Below are positions 13,622 to 21,474 of a DNA stretch of 64,000 nucleotides, in pieces. The DNA is from Pyrinomonadaceae bacterium. GTDB taxonomy: Bacteria; Acidobacteriota; Blastocatellia; Pyrinomonadales; Pyrinomonadaceae. The position numbers and the translations under genes were made by a program. The DNA lies in NCBI GenBank assembly GCA_019694395.1, contig JAIBCC010000003.1, positions 250,001-314,000 of the forward strand, written 5' to 3'. Position 1 is the first letter of the stretch; the number at the start of each line of letters is the position of its first letter. Under the pieces are notes generated by a model, which saw nothing but the letters and a program-made list of their open reading frames with translations, had not been told where the DNA came from and searched no databases.

Positions 13622-14914
13622 ATGAAACGTGCAGTTTTTATCATTGCGATAATTTTAATCGCCTTCGGATTTGGATTGTTTTTTATTCCTAATCAGAAAG
13701 TTGAAGCTAGTATCCTTGAACCGACCACCGAATTTGGCGACTCGTGCAAAAATGTCAGGTTTAATTACAAAAACGGCACGAATAAATTTATCCAAATTAT
13801 CAAAGTTAAGTTCTATAACAGGGATGAAACCGATTGGAAAACTGAAACGATTCCGTTTAATTATTGTTCTCCAAACCAAAGTAATTGTAGTATGCCGCAA
13901 CAAGACCTACAAGGTTCCGAAGGAGACAGCATCACTAAAGTTATTTTTGAATTCAGAACTTCAAACAGTTATCAAGGTCCCTGGTCAATCAGTTATGAAA
14001 GTCAGGAATTTCATCCAAACAGCCCCAAATGTAATGCCGGAAGAAGTTATGGAAGCGGAACGGATTGGGTTGTAACCGCCAGCGAATCCGGGAATAGCAG
14101 TTCCGGTGATTCGGGGAGCTGCAAAAATGTTTCCATCAAAATTACCAACGGACGCAATGAAAAGATTAGATTCAGGGAAGTTAGTTTTTACAATAAATCA
14201 TCAGGTAATTGGAAAAACGATAATGTTTCTAAAACCGAATGTTCGCCGGGACAAACCTGCACGATTGACCAGGAAGAAAATGCTCTTGCCCGAACCGCGC
14301 TTAGTTTGACCGATGCTAATGGCGACGAGATTACCAAAATAAAAATCGGTTACGAATATTTGCCAAACGGACGCGGGGCAAGATGGTCTTCAAAAATCGA
14401 AAGCAAAATTTTTGAACCAAGCGATCCGACTTGCCGTGAAGGAAAAGTTTTTGGCACAGGACAAAAATGGACAATTGGAAATGACAGTAGTTCAAGCGCC
14501 GGCGGAAGCACAGGCACACGCCCGACCGAGACCACAACAAATAGTGAGACTCCGCGTAATCAAAGCATTCAGCCGCCGACTGATGTAAATATTTCAACCG
14601 CCGGACAAACTACGGTTACAACTCAAGAACAACCCAAAGTCGGTGGAAGAAGAACTTTTCCGAAACAGGTAAATCCGCCAACCAACACAACTGTTTCAGC
14701 AACTGAAAGTAGTCGGACAACTACAACAATGGAACAACCGCAACCAAAAGTTGGTGCAAATCCGCGCCGAAGACCTGCCAAAGTAACAACTGATTCGACC
14801 GTTCAACCAACTACGACCAATAGCGGGACGGTTATCAATAGTTCGCCCACAAAAATAGCTGCGACTAAACCGAAACCGCCGATTCGGATAGTCCCAAGAA
14901 AGAAGAAACCGTAA
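13622..14914 (+). CDS. Secreted protein H with two cysteine-paired repeat domains
   Basis: 430 residues. Signal peptide/anchor FIIAIILIAFGFGLFFI. Two copies of the protein G domain: first starting DSCKNVRFNYKN and ending CNAGRSYGSGTDW, second starting GSCKNVSIKITN and ending CREGKVFGTGQKW; the four Cys of each copy are kept. A long Thr/Pro/Gln-rich low-complexity tail (about 295-415) ends in RIVPRKKKP. ACGGAGAAAA precedes the ATG. Together with protein G this gives four domain copies that have diverged from a common ancestor. Extended tail plus basic end suggests attachment to the envelope. Confidence 0.7.
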   Translation: MKRAVFIIAIILIAFGFGLFFIPNQKVEASILEPTTEFGDSCKNVRFNYKNGTNKFIQIIKVKFYNRDETDWKTETIPFNYCSPNQSNCSMPQQDLQGSEGDSITKVIFEFRTSNSYQGPWSISYESQEFHPNSPKCNAGRSYGSGTDWVVTASESGNSSSGDSGSCKNVSIKITNGRNEKIRFREVSFYNKSSGNWKNDNVSKTECSPGQTCTIDQEENALARTALSLTDANGDEITKIKIGYEYLPNGRGARWSSKIESKIFEPSDPTCREGKVFGTGQKWTIGNDSSSSAGGSTGTRPTETTTNSETPRNQSIQPPTDVNISTAGQTTVTTQEQPKVGGRRTFPKQVNPPTNTTVSATESSRTTTTMEQPQPKVGANPRRRPAKVTTDSTVQPTTTNSGTVINSSPTKIAATKPKPPIRIVPRKKKP

Positions 14915-14935
14915 CAAATTAAAGGAGATAAGAGG

Positions 14936-15286
14936 ATGAGAAAATTAAATTTAATTATTATTGTGATTTTTACGCTGATGGTGTCTGCTAACGCCTTTGG
15001 GCAATGGCATCCCGAAATTGACCGGGTTAAAGGAAAAGTCAAAACTACGAAAATCAAGCCCAACAAATCAAAAGGGTTTACAGAGGTTTCCGGTTTGACA
15101 CAGGAAACCCAATACCGTCGCAAACATTCGCGCCGAAAATCAGCCCAATACAATCCAAAAGAAGTGGGCATTAATAAGATAAAGGCAAGGAAATCAAAGT
15201 CATCTATGATTTTTGATGATACAGATGGGGCAGAAAAAGTAACAATAAAACAACCACATAAAGGGAAAAGAGTTCATAAACCATAA
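14936..15286 (+). CDS. Small secreted cationic protein E (QWHPEIDRVK module)
   Basis: 116 residues. Signal peptide ends AFGQ (about residue 23). The mature part opens with QWHPEIDRVK, shared with protein D, then turns into a Lys/Arg-rich chain with TQETQYRRKHSRRKS and ends KGKRVHKP. AAAGGAGATAAGAGG precedes the ATG. It follows protein H by 21 bp and is probably on the same transcript. No family recognised. Confidence 0.65.
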   Translation: MRKLNLIIIVIFTLMVSANAFGQWHPEIDRVKGKVKTTKIKPNKSKGFTEVSGLTQETQYRRKHSRRKSAQYNPKEVGINKIKARKSKSSMIFDDTDGAEKVTIKQPHKGKRVHKP

Positions 15287-15323
15287 TTTGAAATAACAGG
15301 GAAAAGTAAGGAAAAAAATTAGA

Positions 15324-15665
15324 ATGAAGAGAATAAATTTATGCCTAATTACAGCAGTTATTTTGATTTTGGCAGGAAATTCTTTCGGACAAACTTCTCA
15401 GGAGGTCAGTAGAAATTCGAGAGTCAAAGCCAAGACTAGAAAACCGCAAAGCAAAGTTTGGTCTGATGCGACCGGACATTTTGATCTTATTAAATCAAAA
15501 ACAAGAAAATCAGGTGTAAAAGCCAAAACCATCAAAAGAAAGTCGGCAATTTGGGGGCAGGAAACGAATTACCGGAAAAAAAATCAACATATTTCCAATC
15601 CAATCGGGACGGATGGAAATATCGCCGTTCGCCGAAAACACCAGCACCGAAAAAGAAAAAGCTGA
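15324..15665 (+). CDS. Small secreted cationic protein F (DATGHFD module)
   Basis: 113 residues. Signal peptide ends SFGQ (about residue 23). Contains VWSDATGHFDLIKSK and later IWGQETNYRKK, the two modules of protein C in reverse order, and ends RKHQHRKRKS. The DNA of the first module is almost identical to that in protein C (TGGTCTGATGCGACCGGACA in both), while the flanks are unrelated. This points to recent module exchange or conversion. Ribosome binding site is weak (AAGGAAAA). Confidence 0.65.
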   Translation: MKRINLCLITAVILILAGNSFGQTSQEVSRNSRVKAKTRKPQSKVWSDATGHFDLIKSKTRKSGVKAKTIKRKSAIWGQETNYRKKNQHISNPIGTDGNIAVRRKHQHRKRKS

Positions 15666-15676
15666 AAATTTTGTTC

Positions 15677-15717
15677 CTGAGAAAATTTTTGAGAATTTTT
15701 TGAGCAAAATTTTGAGG
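15677..15717 (+). promoter_or_regulatory. Four-fold TTGAG direct repeat (putative operator 3)
   Basis: (C/T)TGAG begins at 15677, 15689, 15700 and 15712, spacing 12-11-12, identical to operator 1. It lies 36 bp upstream of the start of the last gene of the island, with no regulator gene beside it. This makes that gene a predicted member of the same regulon. Confidence 0.65.
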
Positions 15718-15752
15718 ACAAATCAGAACAATTCGACTATCTTTTTGAAACT

Positions 15753-16976
15753 ATGAGAACAAATATTTTGATAATTTGCACCTTGATTTTCCTGAATCTA
15801 ACCACCTTTTCGCAATCACGACAAGATGTGGTTGATGACGGTTTTACCTGGTTTGAATCCTTTGCCGTCAGCGAAAACACAGGGGTCAATAATGCGCCTG
15901 TCGCCATGGGGTGGACGCTTAAATATTGGGTGCGGGTGATTGGCAATTATCCAAACGGAAGCGGTTTGAATTTTGTTGTATCCAAAGCCGGCAAACAGGT
16001 TCTTTCAACTCAATGCGGCGCATTCATTTATCGCCGGACAGGAAATGATGTTGATGAAAGTTTTATGCGAACCGCCGAATGTTGGCAAGGCAAATCGGCA
16101 ACTAAAGAAACTGGCGAATTTGAAGTCAAAGTTTTCACTGTCAATGGCGATACCAAACAAGAAAAACTTGTCCGCACTTATAAAATTGATGTTCGTGCCA
16201 TCGCCCGAGTTCCCGGTGGACAACAACCCGGCACAGAGCCTCCGCGTTACATCATCAATCGTCACAACGAAGCTCCGGTTGCCTTTATTTTTCTGCGTCC
16301 GACAGGCTACATTCCATATTTTGATGTCGCAGACCGTCCCGATAGAAGCGGCGAAAATCTGATTGAACTGCATTTCAGTCTTTCGCCAAGCGAACAAGGC
16401 GTTGTGCCGCCGCACGGCGAAGTTGCCTGCACCGTTGATGGAAAACCTGTTCCAATGCCGGGACCTTTGCCGTATGCGACTCAAGCCGTTTCAAAATACG
16501 AAAGATTTCATCAGGAAATTTATCAGGACAGGCTTACTCCAAAATACAAAGCCGGCTTGCCTTATGAGGAAAAAATCCGTTTTCAGATGGTCAAAACGAG
16601 CCTACCGATAACGTGGCGAAAAACGAGGGAAAATCGCCCGGCTTTGGAAGATTACAAAGGAAATTGGCAATGCACAATCGGTAAAGAAAATGTCGTTTGG
16701 CGCACGATTCGTTTTAAGGTTGGTGCAGACGGAATGCCCGAATTACATCCCGAGCAGCGCGGAAACGTCAATCTTGGCTACAACACTTATTTGGTTGATA
16801 TGGAAATTCCGGCTGGCGGAAGTCTTTTGGATGAGCGATTAACGGGTGCATCAACTTCATTTTTCTACGGTCAGCCGTGGACAACTGCCGAAGGTAAAGC
16901 GATGGCAAATCGAGTTCCGAAAAAAGGAAATCCGTTTCCTGTTGCGTCAAATTCGCCAAACACCATTAAGCAATAA
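15753..16976 (+). CDS. Exported protein of unknown function, 407 aa
   Basis: 407 residues. Signal peptide NILIICTLIFLNLTTFSQ. The mature chain starts with a beta-rich domain (FTWFESFAVSENTGVNNAPV, with Cys in STQCGAF and AECWQGK), followed by a second region with GEVACTVDGKPVPMP and DYKGNWQCTIG. It resembles extracellular beta-sandwich proteins, but I recognise no family. No clear ribosome binding site. Its promoter region carries the third TTGAG array, so it is probably controlled by the PD40 regulators. Confidence 0.6.
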   Translation: MRTNILIICTLIFLNLTTFSQSRQDVVDDGFTWFESFAVSENTGVNNAPVAMGWTLKYWVRVIGNYPNGSGLNFVVSKAGKQVLSTQCGAFIYRRTGNDVDESFMRTAECWQGKSATKETGEFEVKVFTVNGDTKQEKLVRTYKIDVRAIARVPGGQQPGTEPPRYIINRHNEAPVAFIFLRPTGYIPYFDVADRPDRSGENLIELHFSLSPSEQGVVPPHGEVACTVDGKPVPMPGPLPYATQAVSKYERFHQEIYQDRLTPKYKAGLPYEEKIRFQMVKTSLPITWRKTRENRPALEDYKGNWQCTIGKENVVWRTIRFKVGADGMPELHPEQRGNVNLGYNTYLVDMEIPAGGSLLDERLTGASTSFFYGQPWTTAEGKAMANRVPKKGNPFPVASNSPNTIKQ

Positions 16977-16994
16977 TGGGAGAATTAGAACGTA

Positions 16995-17067
16995 AAAAGA
17001 AGAGTTGAAAGTTTAGATTTTTTTGTTCTTTGACAATTCCGGATACCTCAACTCTTGTCTTTTTAAC
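16995..17067 (+). terminator. Possible terminator after the secreted-protein island
   Basis: AAGAGTTGA (about 17000-17008) is complementary to TCAACTCTT (about 17047-17055), followed by GTCTTTTTAAC. The loop is long and contains its own T-run, so the call is tentative. Confidence 0.35.
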
Positions 17068-17086
17068 AATTACGAGAAGTTGAATG

Positions 17087-17551
17087 TCAATATGCCTCAA
17101 TAATCTCCCACTTTGAGTGGAGGCTCATATCACTTTTTTTGAAAACTTCTTTAAGCATTTCGATGGCGTTTTGCGCCCCTTCCAATCTTTTTTTGAGCCA
17201 CCACCCTCCATAATCAATAGTAGCCTCCCCCCTCGAACCAACGGTAAAGTCTGACGGCATTTCATATAGTAATCCATAGCAAGAAGCAGGCTTGTCCTTA
17301 ATGGAAATAAGACTAAAAATCGATTTATTACCGCCCCAATCGTCAAACTTAGCGGATCCCGAAACTGCACTCAAATAACCCGGCAGACAAGACCATGAGT
17401 AGGTAGTCGAAAAAAAATCTGAGCGATTTATTGTCAGCTCGAAAATCGGCGCGGGTGGAGGATTCATATAATTCTCCTGTGTTGCCTCACCAATTGGACG
17501 AGAACTAGCCCAGTTGTCCGGCGAAATTTTGATTTTAATAATTTTAGCCAT
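17087..17551 (-). CDS. Hypothetical protein, 154 aa
   Basis: From the ATG at 17551 (GAGGAAAGTT just upstream; a TTG four codons earlier is the alternative) the protein starts MAKIIKIKISPDNW. It has no signal peptide. A beta-rich N-terminal half with SWSCLPGY is followed by GGWWLKKRLEGAQNAIEMLK, a C-terminal helical part. I recognise no family. It is convergent with the secreted-protein island and divergent from the next gene. Confidence 0.5.
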   Translation of the reverse strand: MAKIIKIKISPDNWASSRPIGEATQENYMNPPPAPIFELTINRSDFFSTTYSWSCLPGYLSAVSGSAKFDDWGGNKSIFSLISIKDKPASCYGLLYEMPSDFTVGSRGEATIDYGGWWLKKRLEGAQNAIEMLKEVFKKSDMSLHSKWEIIEAY

Positions 17552-17730
17552 AACTTTCCTCAAATTAAATAATTATAATTTCGAGATTATCTTTAACCTC
17601 AATTATAAATGCGAAAATTTTGGGCAAAAACTATCATTTAAATTCATTGATAGGAAAAGAATTGAGCAGCAAAGAAAAGAAATTCGTTTTCGATTTCGTC
17701 AAATGTGTTGAAATAAAAAGGAGAAAAACT

Positions 17731-18552
17731 ATGAATTATTTGATTTGTAAGAATTGCGGGCTTGGGAATTCGCCAACCGCACAGACCTGTATGAGATGCA
17801 ATTTCAGATTAGATGCATCTGTTAATCAACCCCAACCGTCAAAAACTGCGGAAACTTTAGGCGGACAGACGAATTACTCAGCGGTTGCTCCGAAAAAGGA
17901 AGGAAGTAATATGTATCTGATCTTCGGAGGACTTGCCGCTTTAGTTTTAGTTGGTTTTTTATTCATCGGGGCTTTGGCGATTGGTTATTTAGTTTATACT
18001 TCCAAAACAAATGTCGCTAGAGTAGATAATACTGATAAAAACCGCACTCCGTATCCGATAAACTCCAGACCAACTCCCACCGAAACCAAACCAAATAAAA
18101 CCGGAATCAGCTTTGGCGACAAAGAATTGGAAGCCGTTTTTATGATAAAAAAACAGGTTGGCAAGTTTTCTTATGTCAGCACTTTGCCGGCAGCCAGCTC
18201 TGACAAAAAGAACTTCCAAAATTCTGATGGCGAAGCCTCTGCAATGTATGAGGTAAAAGGTAAAAAAGAAGACATAGTTTATTGTATTGCCTCGTATCCT
18301 TCGAGCGAAAAAGCACAGACGGAATTTAAGAACTATATCGAACGGGAAAAGGAAAAAGGAGCAAAGATGATTACAGATACAATGATTGACGATAAAGGCA
18401 AATCAATCAATGCTTCTTACCAACTCGGAGTTTTAACTGTTTTAACCTTTTGCAGTTGGAAGTTAGATACTGTCACAATGTGCCACCGCATCGGTTCTCC
18501 CGAAAGAGCTGCGGTAGTAGATTTTCACAATAGTTGGTTTAACATAAAGTAA
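17731..18552 (+). CDS. Zinc-ribbon membrane protein with extracytoplasmic domain
   Basis: 273 residues from the ATG at 17731 (AAAAGGAGAAAAA upstream). Residues 5-23 form a C-x2-C...C-x2-C zinc ribbon (CKNCGLGNSPTAQTCMRC). A single membrane segment (about 68-92, FGGLAALVLVGFLFIGALAI) leads to an outer domain (140-273) with YVKG-type beta strands. This domain order is common in Acidobacteriota membrane proteins of unknown function. It precedes the HESVH protein by 26 bp, so they are likely one operon. Confidence 0.6.
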   Translation: MNYLICKNCGLGNSPTAQTCMRCNFRLDASVNQPQPSKTAETLGGQTNYSAVAPKKEGSNMYLIFGGLAALVLVGFLFIGALAIGYLVYTSKTNVARVDNTDKNRTPYPINSRPTPTETKPNKTGISFGDKELEAVFMIKKQVGKFSYVSTLPAASSDKKNFQNSDGEASAMYEVKGKKEDIVYCIASYPSSEKAQTEFKNYIEREKEKGAKMITDTMIDDKGKSINASYQLGVLTVLTFCSWKLDTVTMCHRIGSPERAAVVDFHNSWFNIK

Positions 18553-18578
18553 ATAATTTGAATAGAGGAGCAGAAGCA

Positions 18579-19145
18579 ATGGACATATCTGAAAGAGTTT
18601 ACGGAATTTTAACCAGTCCGCATACATTACGGATTACATTTTGGTTCAAAGGAATCAATGGAAATGATATTTTTGTCCTCGGACCAGATTTTCTTTTAGT
18701 AGCAATGAGTATTAAAGCAAATAAAATCGCGGTCGTTGAAGGAGGTGCAACTCGCGGAAATGCTGTTTACACAGCTAAGGATGATGGTCCGCGAAAAGCC
18801 AATACGATGTATATTGGTCCGAATGATTATGCCTCACGCAGTTTTGAAGCGTTAGTCGTTCACGAATCGGTTCACGCAATTTACGATCTGAAAAGTGCCG
18901 TGATTCCCTGGATGGATAATGAAGCTGCGGCTTACATTGCCCAAGGTTTTTACGCGAATAATGTAGGTGTCCCGGACGATCATGTGAGCCGTAAGGAGTT
19001 TATTTTTTTAGGAAAATTAATTGCCAACGATTTTACGGTTAACGGACAGATTGACGATCTTTTGATGGGAGATTTGCGGGACAAACTGCAAAACGATCCT
19101 CTTTATTCAACTTATATCAATCAAACCTTTATTGGTGACGGATAA
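18579..19145 (+). CDS. Zincin-like protein with HESVH motif
   Basis: 188 residues from the ATG at 18579, chosen for GAGGAG at 18565-18570. No signal peptide is seen. EALVVHESVHAIYD carries a HExxH motif (His95, Glu96, His99), and MDNEAAAYIAQGFY about 20 residues later supplies a plausible third ligand (NEAAAY, as in gluzincins). It is therefore a likely metallopeptidase-fold protein. Exact family unknown; it resembles effector-like or toxin-like zincins in size. Predicted to share a transcript with the zinc-ribbon membrane protein. Confidence 0.55.
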   Translation: MDISERVYGILTSPHTLRITFWFKGINGNDIFVLGPDFLLVAMSIKANKIAVVEGGATRGNAVYTAKDDGPRKANTMYIGPNDYASRSFEALVVHESVHAIYDLKSAVIPWMDNEAAAYIAQGFYANNVGVPDDHVSRKEFIFLGKLIANDFTVNGQIDDLLMGDLRDKLQNDPLYSTYINQTFIGDG

Positions 19146-19156
19146 ATGAAAAAATA

Positions 19157-19199
19157 ATGCTGCCATTATGTAATTTACACAAAATCAGCATCGTTTTTT
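19157..19199 (+). terminator. Probable terminator
   Basis: ATGCTG (19157-19162) pairs with CAGCAT (19186-19191), followed by CGTTTTTTG. It lies between the HESVH gene and the convergent rpmA. Confidence 0.5.
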
Positions 19200-19258
19200 G
19201 TTTAAAATTTTTGAGCAACCGACAAACTGCTTTCTGCAACTGCCGACCGCCTATTGAA

Positions 19259-19543
19259 CTAAGCGGCTTTCGGAGCTAATTCGGCAGCACCTTCAGCATA
19301 TACACTGATGAATTTGCCTTTTTGACCTTTGTTTTCAAATTTGACTACGCCGTCAATCAATGAAAAGAGCGTATCGTCTTTTCCGCGTCCGACGTTTTTA
19401 CCCGGTTTCCATTTAGTTCCGCGTTGACGAGCTAAAATATTGCCGCCGAGAACTTTTTCGCCACCGAATTTCTTTAAACCTAACCGTTGCGCGTTTGAAT
19501 CGCGTCCGTTTCTGGATGAACCTACACCTTTCTTATGAGCCAT
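19259..19543 (-). CDS. rpmA: Large ribosomal subunit protein bL27
   Basis: 94 residues beginning [17 protein letters not shown], the standard bL27 start (no N-terminal extension needing cleavage), then GVKKFGGE-type and [19 protein letters not shown] motifs. bL27 reaches the peptidyl-transferase centre with its N-terminus. It lies downstream of rplU on the same strand, the usual order. The 84-bp gap between them holds a heptamer repeat array. Confidence 0.97.
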   Translation of the reverse strand: MAHKKGVGSSRNGRDSNAQRLGLKKFGGEKVLGGNILARQRGTKWKPGKNVGRGKDDTLFSLIDGVVKFENKGQKGKFISVYAEGAAELAPKAA

Positions 19544-19550
19544 AACGACA

Positions 19551-19618
19551 TTTTCGATTTTTGATTTTTGATTTTTGATTTAGAAAACTAAAATCAAAGA
19601 CCAAAGACCAAAGACCAC
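19551..19618. repeat. Heptamer repeats between rplU and rpmA
   Basis: TTTTTGA occurs three times in tandem (19558-19578 region), followed after a short spacer by three AAAGACC units (19597-19617 region). Both have a 7-nt period. Confidence 0.8.
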
Positions 19619-19627
19619 TTCCTCCAA

Positions 19628-19921
19628 CTAAATTTTTTCAATTTTAATTTCGGTAAAACCTTGACGGTGACCTTGTTTACGTTTGTATTGTTTGCGGCGT
19701 TTTTTCTTGAAAACAATAATTTTGTCGGCTTTTCCGTGTCCGACGACAGTTGCTTTAACGGTTGCTCCGCCAACGGTAAATTTGTCGCCATTAGCAACAA
19801 AAAGGGCTTCAACATCAATTTTGTCGCCTTCTTTTTTGTCAGCAATTGAAGGAACCCGTAAAGTTTGTCCGGCTTCAACGCTAAATTGTTTTCCGCCTGT
19901 TTTGATGATTGCGCTACTCAT
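19628..19921 (-). CDS. rplU: Large ribosomal subunit protein bL21
   Basis: 97 residues with the bL21 features: AIIKTGGKQF..EAGQTL at the start, VGGATVKATVVGHGKADKI in the middle, and the basic FKKKRRKQYKRKQGHRQGFT end that binds 23S rRNA. AAAGGAGATTATAAAA precedes the start on the - strand. It is the first gene of the rplU-rpmA pair. Divergent from the prenyl synthase gene. Confidence 0.97.
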   Translation of the reverse strand: MSSAIIKTGGKQFSVEAGQTLRVPSIADKKEGDKIDVEALFVANGDKFTVGGATVKATVVGHGKADKIIVFKKKRRKQYKRKQGHRQGFTEIKIEKI

Positions 19922-20060
19922 TTTTATAATCTCCTTTCGCTATGACAAGACTTGGTTTGTCAGTCGAAAAACTCAAATTATATTGAAAAACGATTGCATA
20001 GTCAAATATGTTGTGGATGTTTTTAATTCAAAACGCTATACTCGTATCAAATTTCTGATT

Positions 20061-20948
20061 ATGGTTGGTTTGGAAAAACTTTTTGCAGAATGTCGGGAAG
20101 TGACGGATAAGGCTCTTGATGAATTGATTCCACTGTCGGAGACTGAACCGAAAAAACTTCACGAAGCGATTCGATGGAGCATTTTTGCAGGCGGAAAACG
20201 ATTTCGTCCGATGTTGGTTTTAGCGGTCGGGAGAATTTTCGGTGCAGAAGATAAACAGCTTTGGCGGACAGCGGCAGCCGTCGAAATGATCCATACTTAT
20301 TCGCTCATCCACGATGATCTGCCGGCAATGGATGATGACGATTTGCGGCGCGGTCGTCAGACTTGCCACGTCAAATTTGACGAAGCTACCGCGATTTTAG
20401 CCGGAGATTGTCTGCAAGCCCTTGCTTTTCAAACAATTGCGGAAGATGAGAGTTTGGCGCATTCAGTCCGGGTTAAACTTATTTCCGAAATTGCCCGTGC
20501 CGAAGGAACGCCGTTGGGAATGGTGGCAGGACAATATTTCGATCTCGAAGCCGAAGGACAAAGTATTTCGATACAACAACTTGAGCGAATTCATCATTCA
20601 AAAACCGGAGCGATGATAACCGTTTCGGCTCAAGCCGGAGCAATTATTGCCAATGCTTCCGCCAGCGATTTTCAGGCGATTACGGATTATTCGGTAAAAC
20701 TTGGATTGCTCTTTCAAATTACCGATGATTTGCTCGATATAACGCAGCCAACCGAAGTTTTAGGAAAAACCGCCGGCAAAGATCTGGTGGCGGAAAAAGC
20801 CACTTATCCGAGTCTTTACGGTTTGGAAGAAGCACAAAAATTAGCCGAAAAAGTTCACGCCGAAGCCTGTCAGGAACTGGATAAAATTGAAAAAGATACA
20901 GAAATTCTGCGATTGTTGGTTGATTTTATTTTGCACCGAAAGGCTTAA
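20061..20948 (+). CDS. ispA: Short-chain prenyl diphosphate synthase (farnesyl/geranylgeranyl type)
   Basis: 295 residues from the ATG at 20061; a longer upstream frame overlaps rplU and is not protein-like. First aspartate-rich motif DDLPAMDDDDLRRG, second DDLLD, and the FAGGKRFRP substrate-binding segment identify an all-trans polyprenyl synthase of the IspA/FPPS-GGPPS type. The two extra residues in the first motif are typical of bacterial type enzymes. It condenses IPP with DMAPP/GPP to give C15 or C20 chains. Chain length cannot be fixed from sequence alone. Confidence 0.9.
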   Translation: MVGLEKLFAECREVTDKALDELIPLSETEPKKLHEAIRWSIFAGGKRFRPMLVLAVGRIFGAEDKQLWRTAAAVEMIHTYSLIHDDLPAMDDDDLRRGRQTCHVKFDEATAILAGDCLQALAFQTIAEDESLAHSVRVKLISEIARAEGTPLGMVAGQYFDLEAEGQSISIQQLERIHHSKTGAMITVSAQAGAIIANASASDFQAITDYSVKLGLLFQITDDLLDITQPTEVLGKTAGKDLVAEKATYPSLYGLEEAQKLAEKVHAEACQELDKIEKDTEILRLLVDFILHRKA

Positions 20949-20963
20949 AATAAGGAGAATGCT

Positions 20964-21404
20964 ATGAAATTGTCCAAAATTATTTTCTTTGCTTTCGTCT
21001 TAACCTCAACGATTCAAGTTCAATTGTTCGCACAAACCAAAAACGAATTAAAGGAACAGAAAGAATTGGCAAAATCAATCATTGATGATTTTTTAACCGA
21101 TTCCGTTGATGAAGAATTTGTTTACTTGTTAAAAGAAAACTTTCCTCTAACAGATTCAATTGATGAAATTAACAGTGAAAGAAAGACAAAAATCAAGCTA
21201 GTTGATAAGTTTGTTTTGGGAAGTGAAACGTATTGTTTTCAATCAATTGTTGTCAAGGGAAATACTGGAAAAATAATATTTGGTAATTCTTGGAGGAGTC
21301 TAAGTGGAGTAGGTTTTCATGAAATAATTGTCCTTTACAAATGCCAAAAGAAAAAAGGAAAATGGAATTGCCAAGCGAAAGAAATTACAACTTCTGAGTC
21401 CTAG
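20964..21404 (+). CDS. Exported hypothetical protein, 146 aa
   Basis: Signal peptide KIIFFAFVLTSTIQVQLFAQ, then a small domain with YCFQSIVVKG, and a C-terminal YKCQKKKGKWNCQAKE segment. AAGGAG precedes the ATG. No family recognised. It is 16 bp after the prenyl synthase and 71 bp before the exosortase gene, so it may belong to either transcript. Confidence 0.5.
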   Translation: MKLSKIIFFAFVLTSTIQVQLFAQTKNELKEQKELAKSIIDDFLTDSVDEEFVYLLKENFPLTDSIDEINSERKTKIKLVDKFVLGSETYCFQSIVVKGNTGKIIFGNSWRSLSGVGFHEIIVLYKCQKKKGKWNCQAKEITTSES

Positions 21405-21474
21405 CTTTTGATATAATATTTGAGGTTTTGGAACAAACCTTCAATTACTTATTTCCTACCTTGTCCAAATTCAA

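Noticed and set aside
19683..20060. N-terminal extension of the prenyl synthase from 19683
   Set aside because: It overlaps rplU on the other strand and is not protein-like; the ATG at 20061 gives the normal family length.
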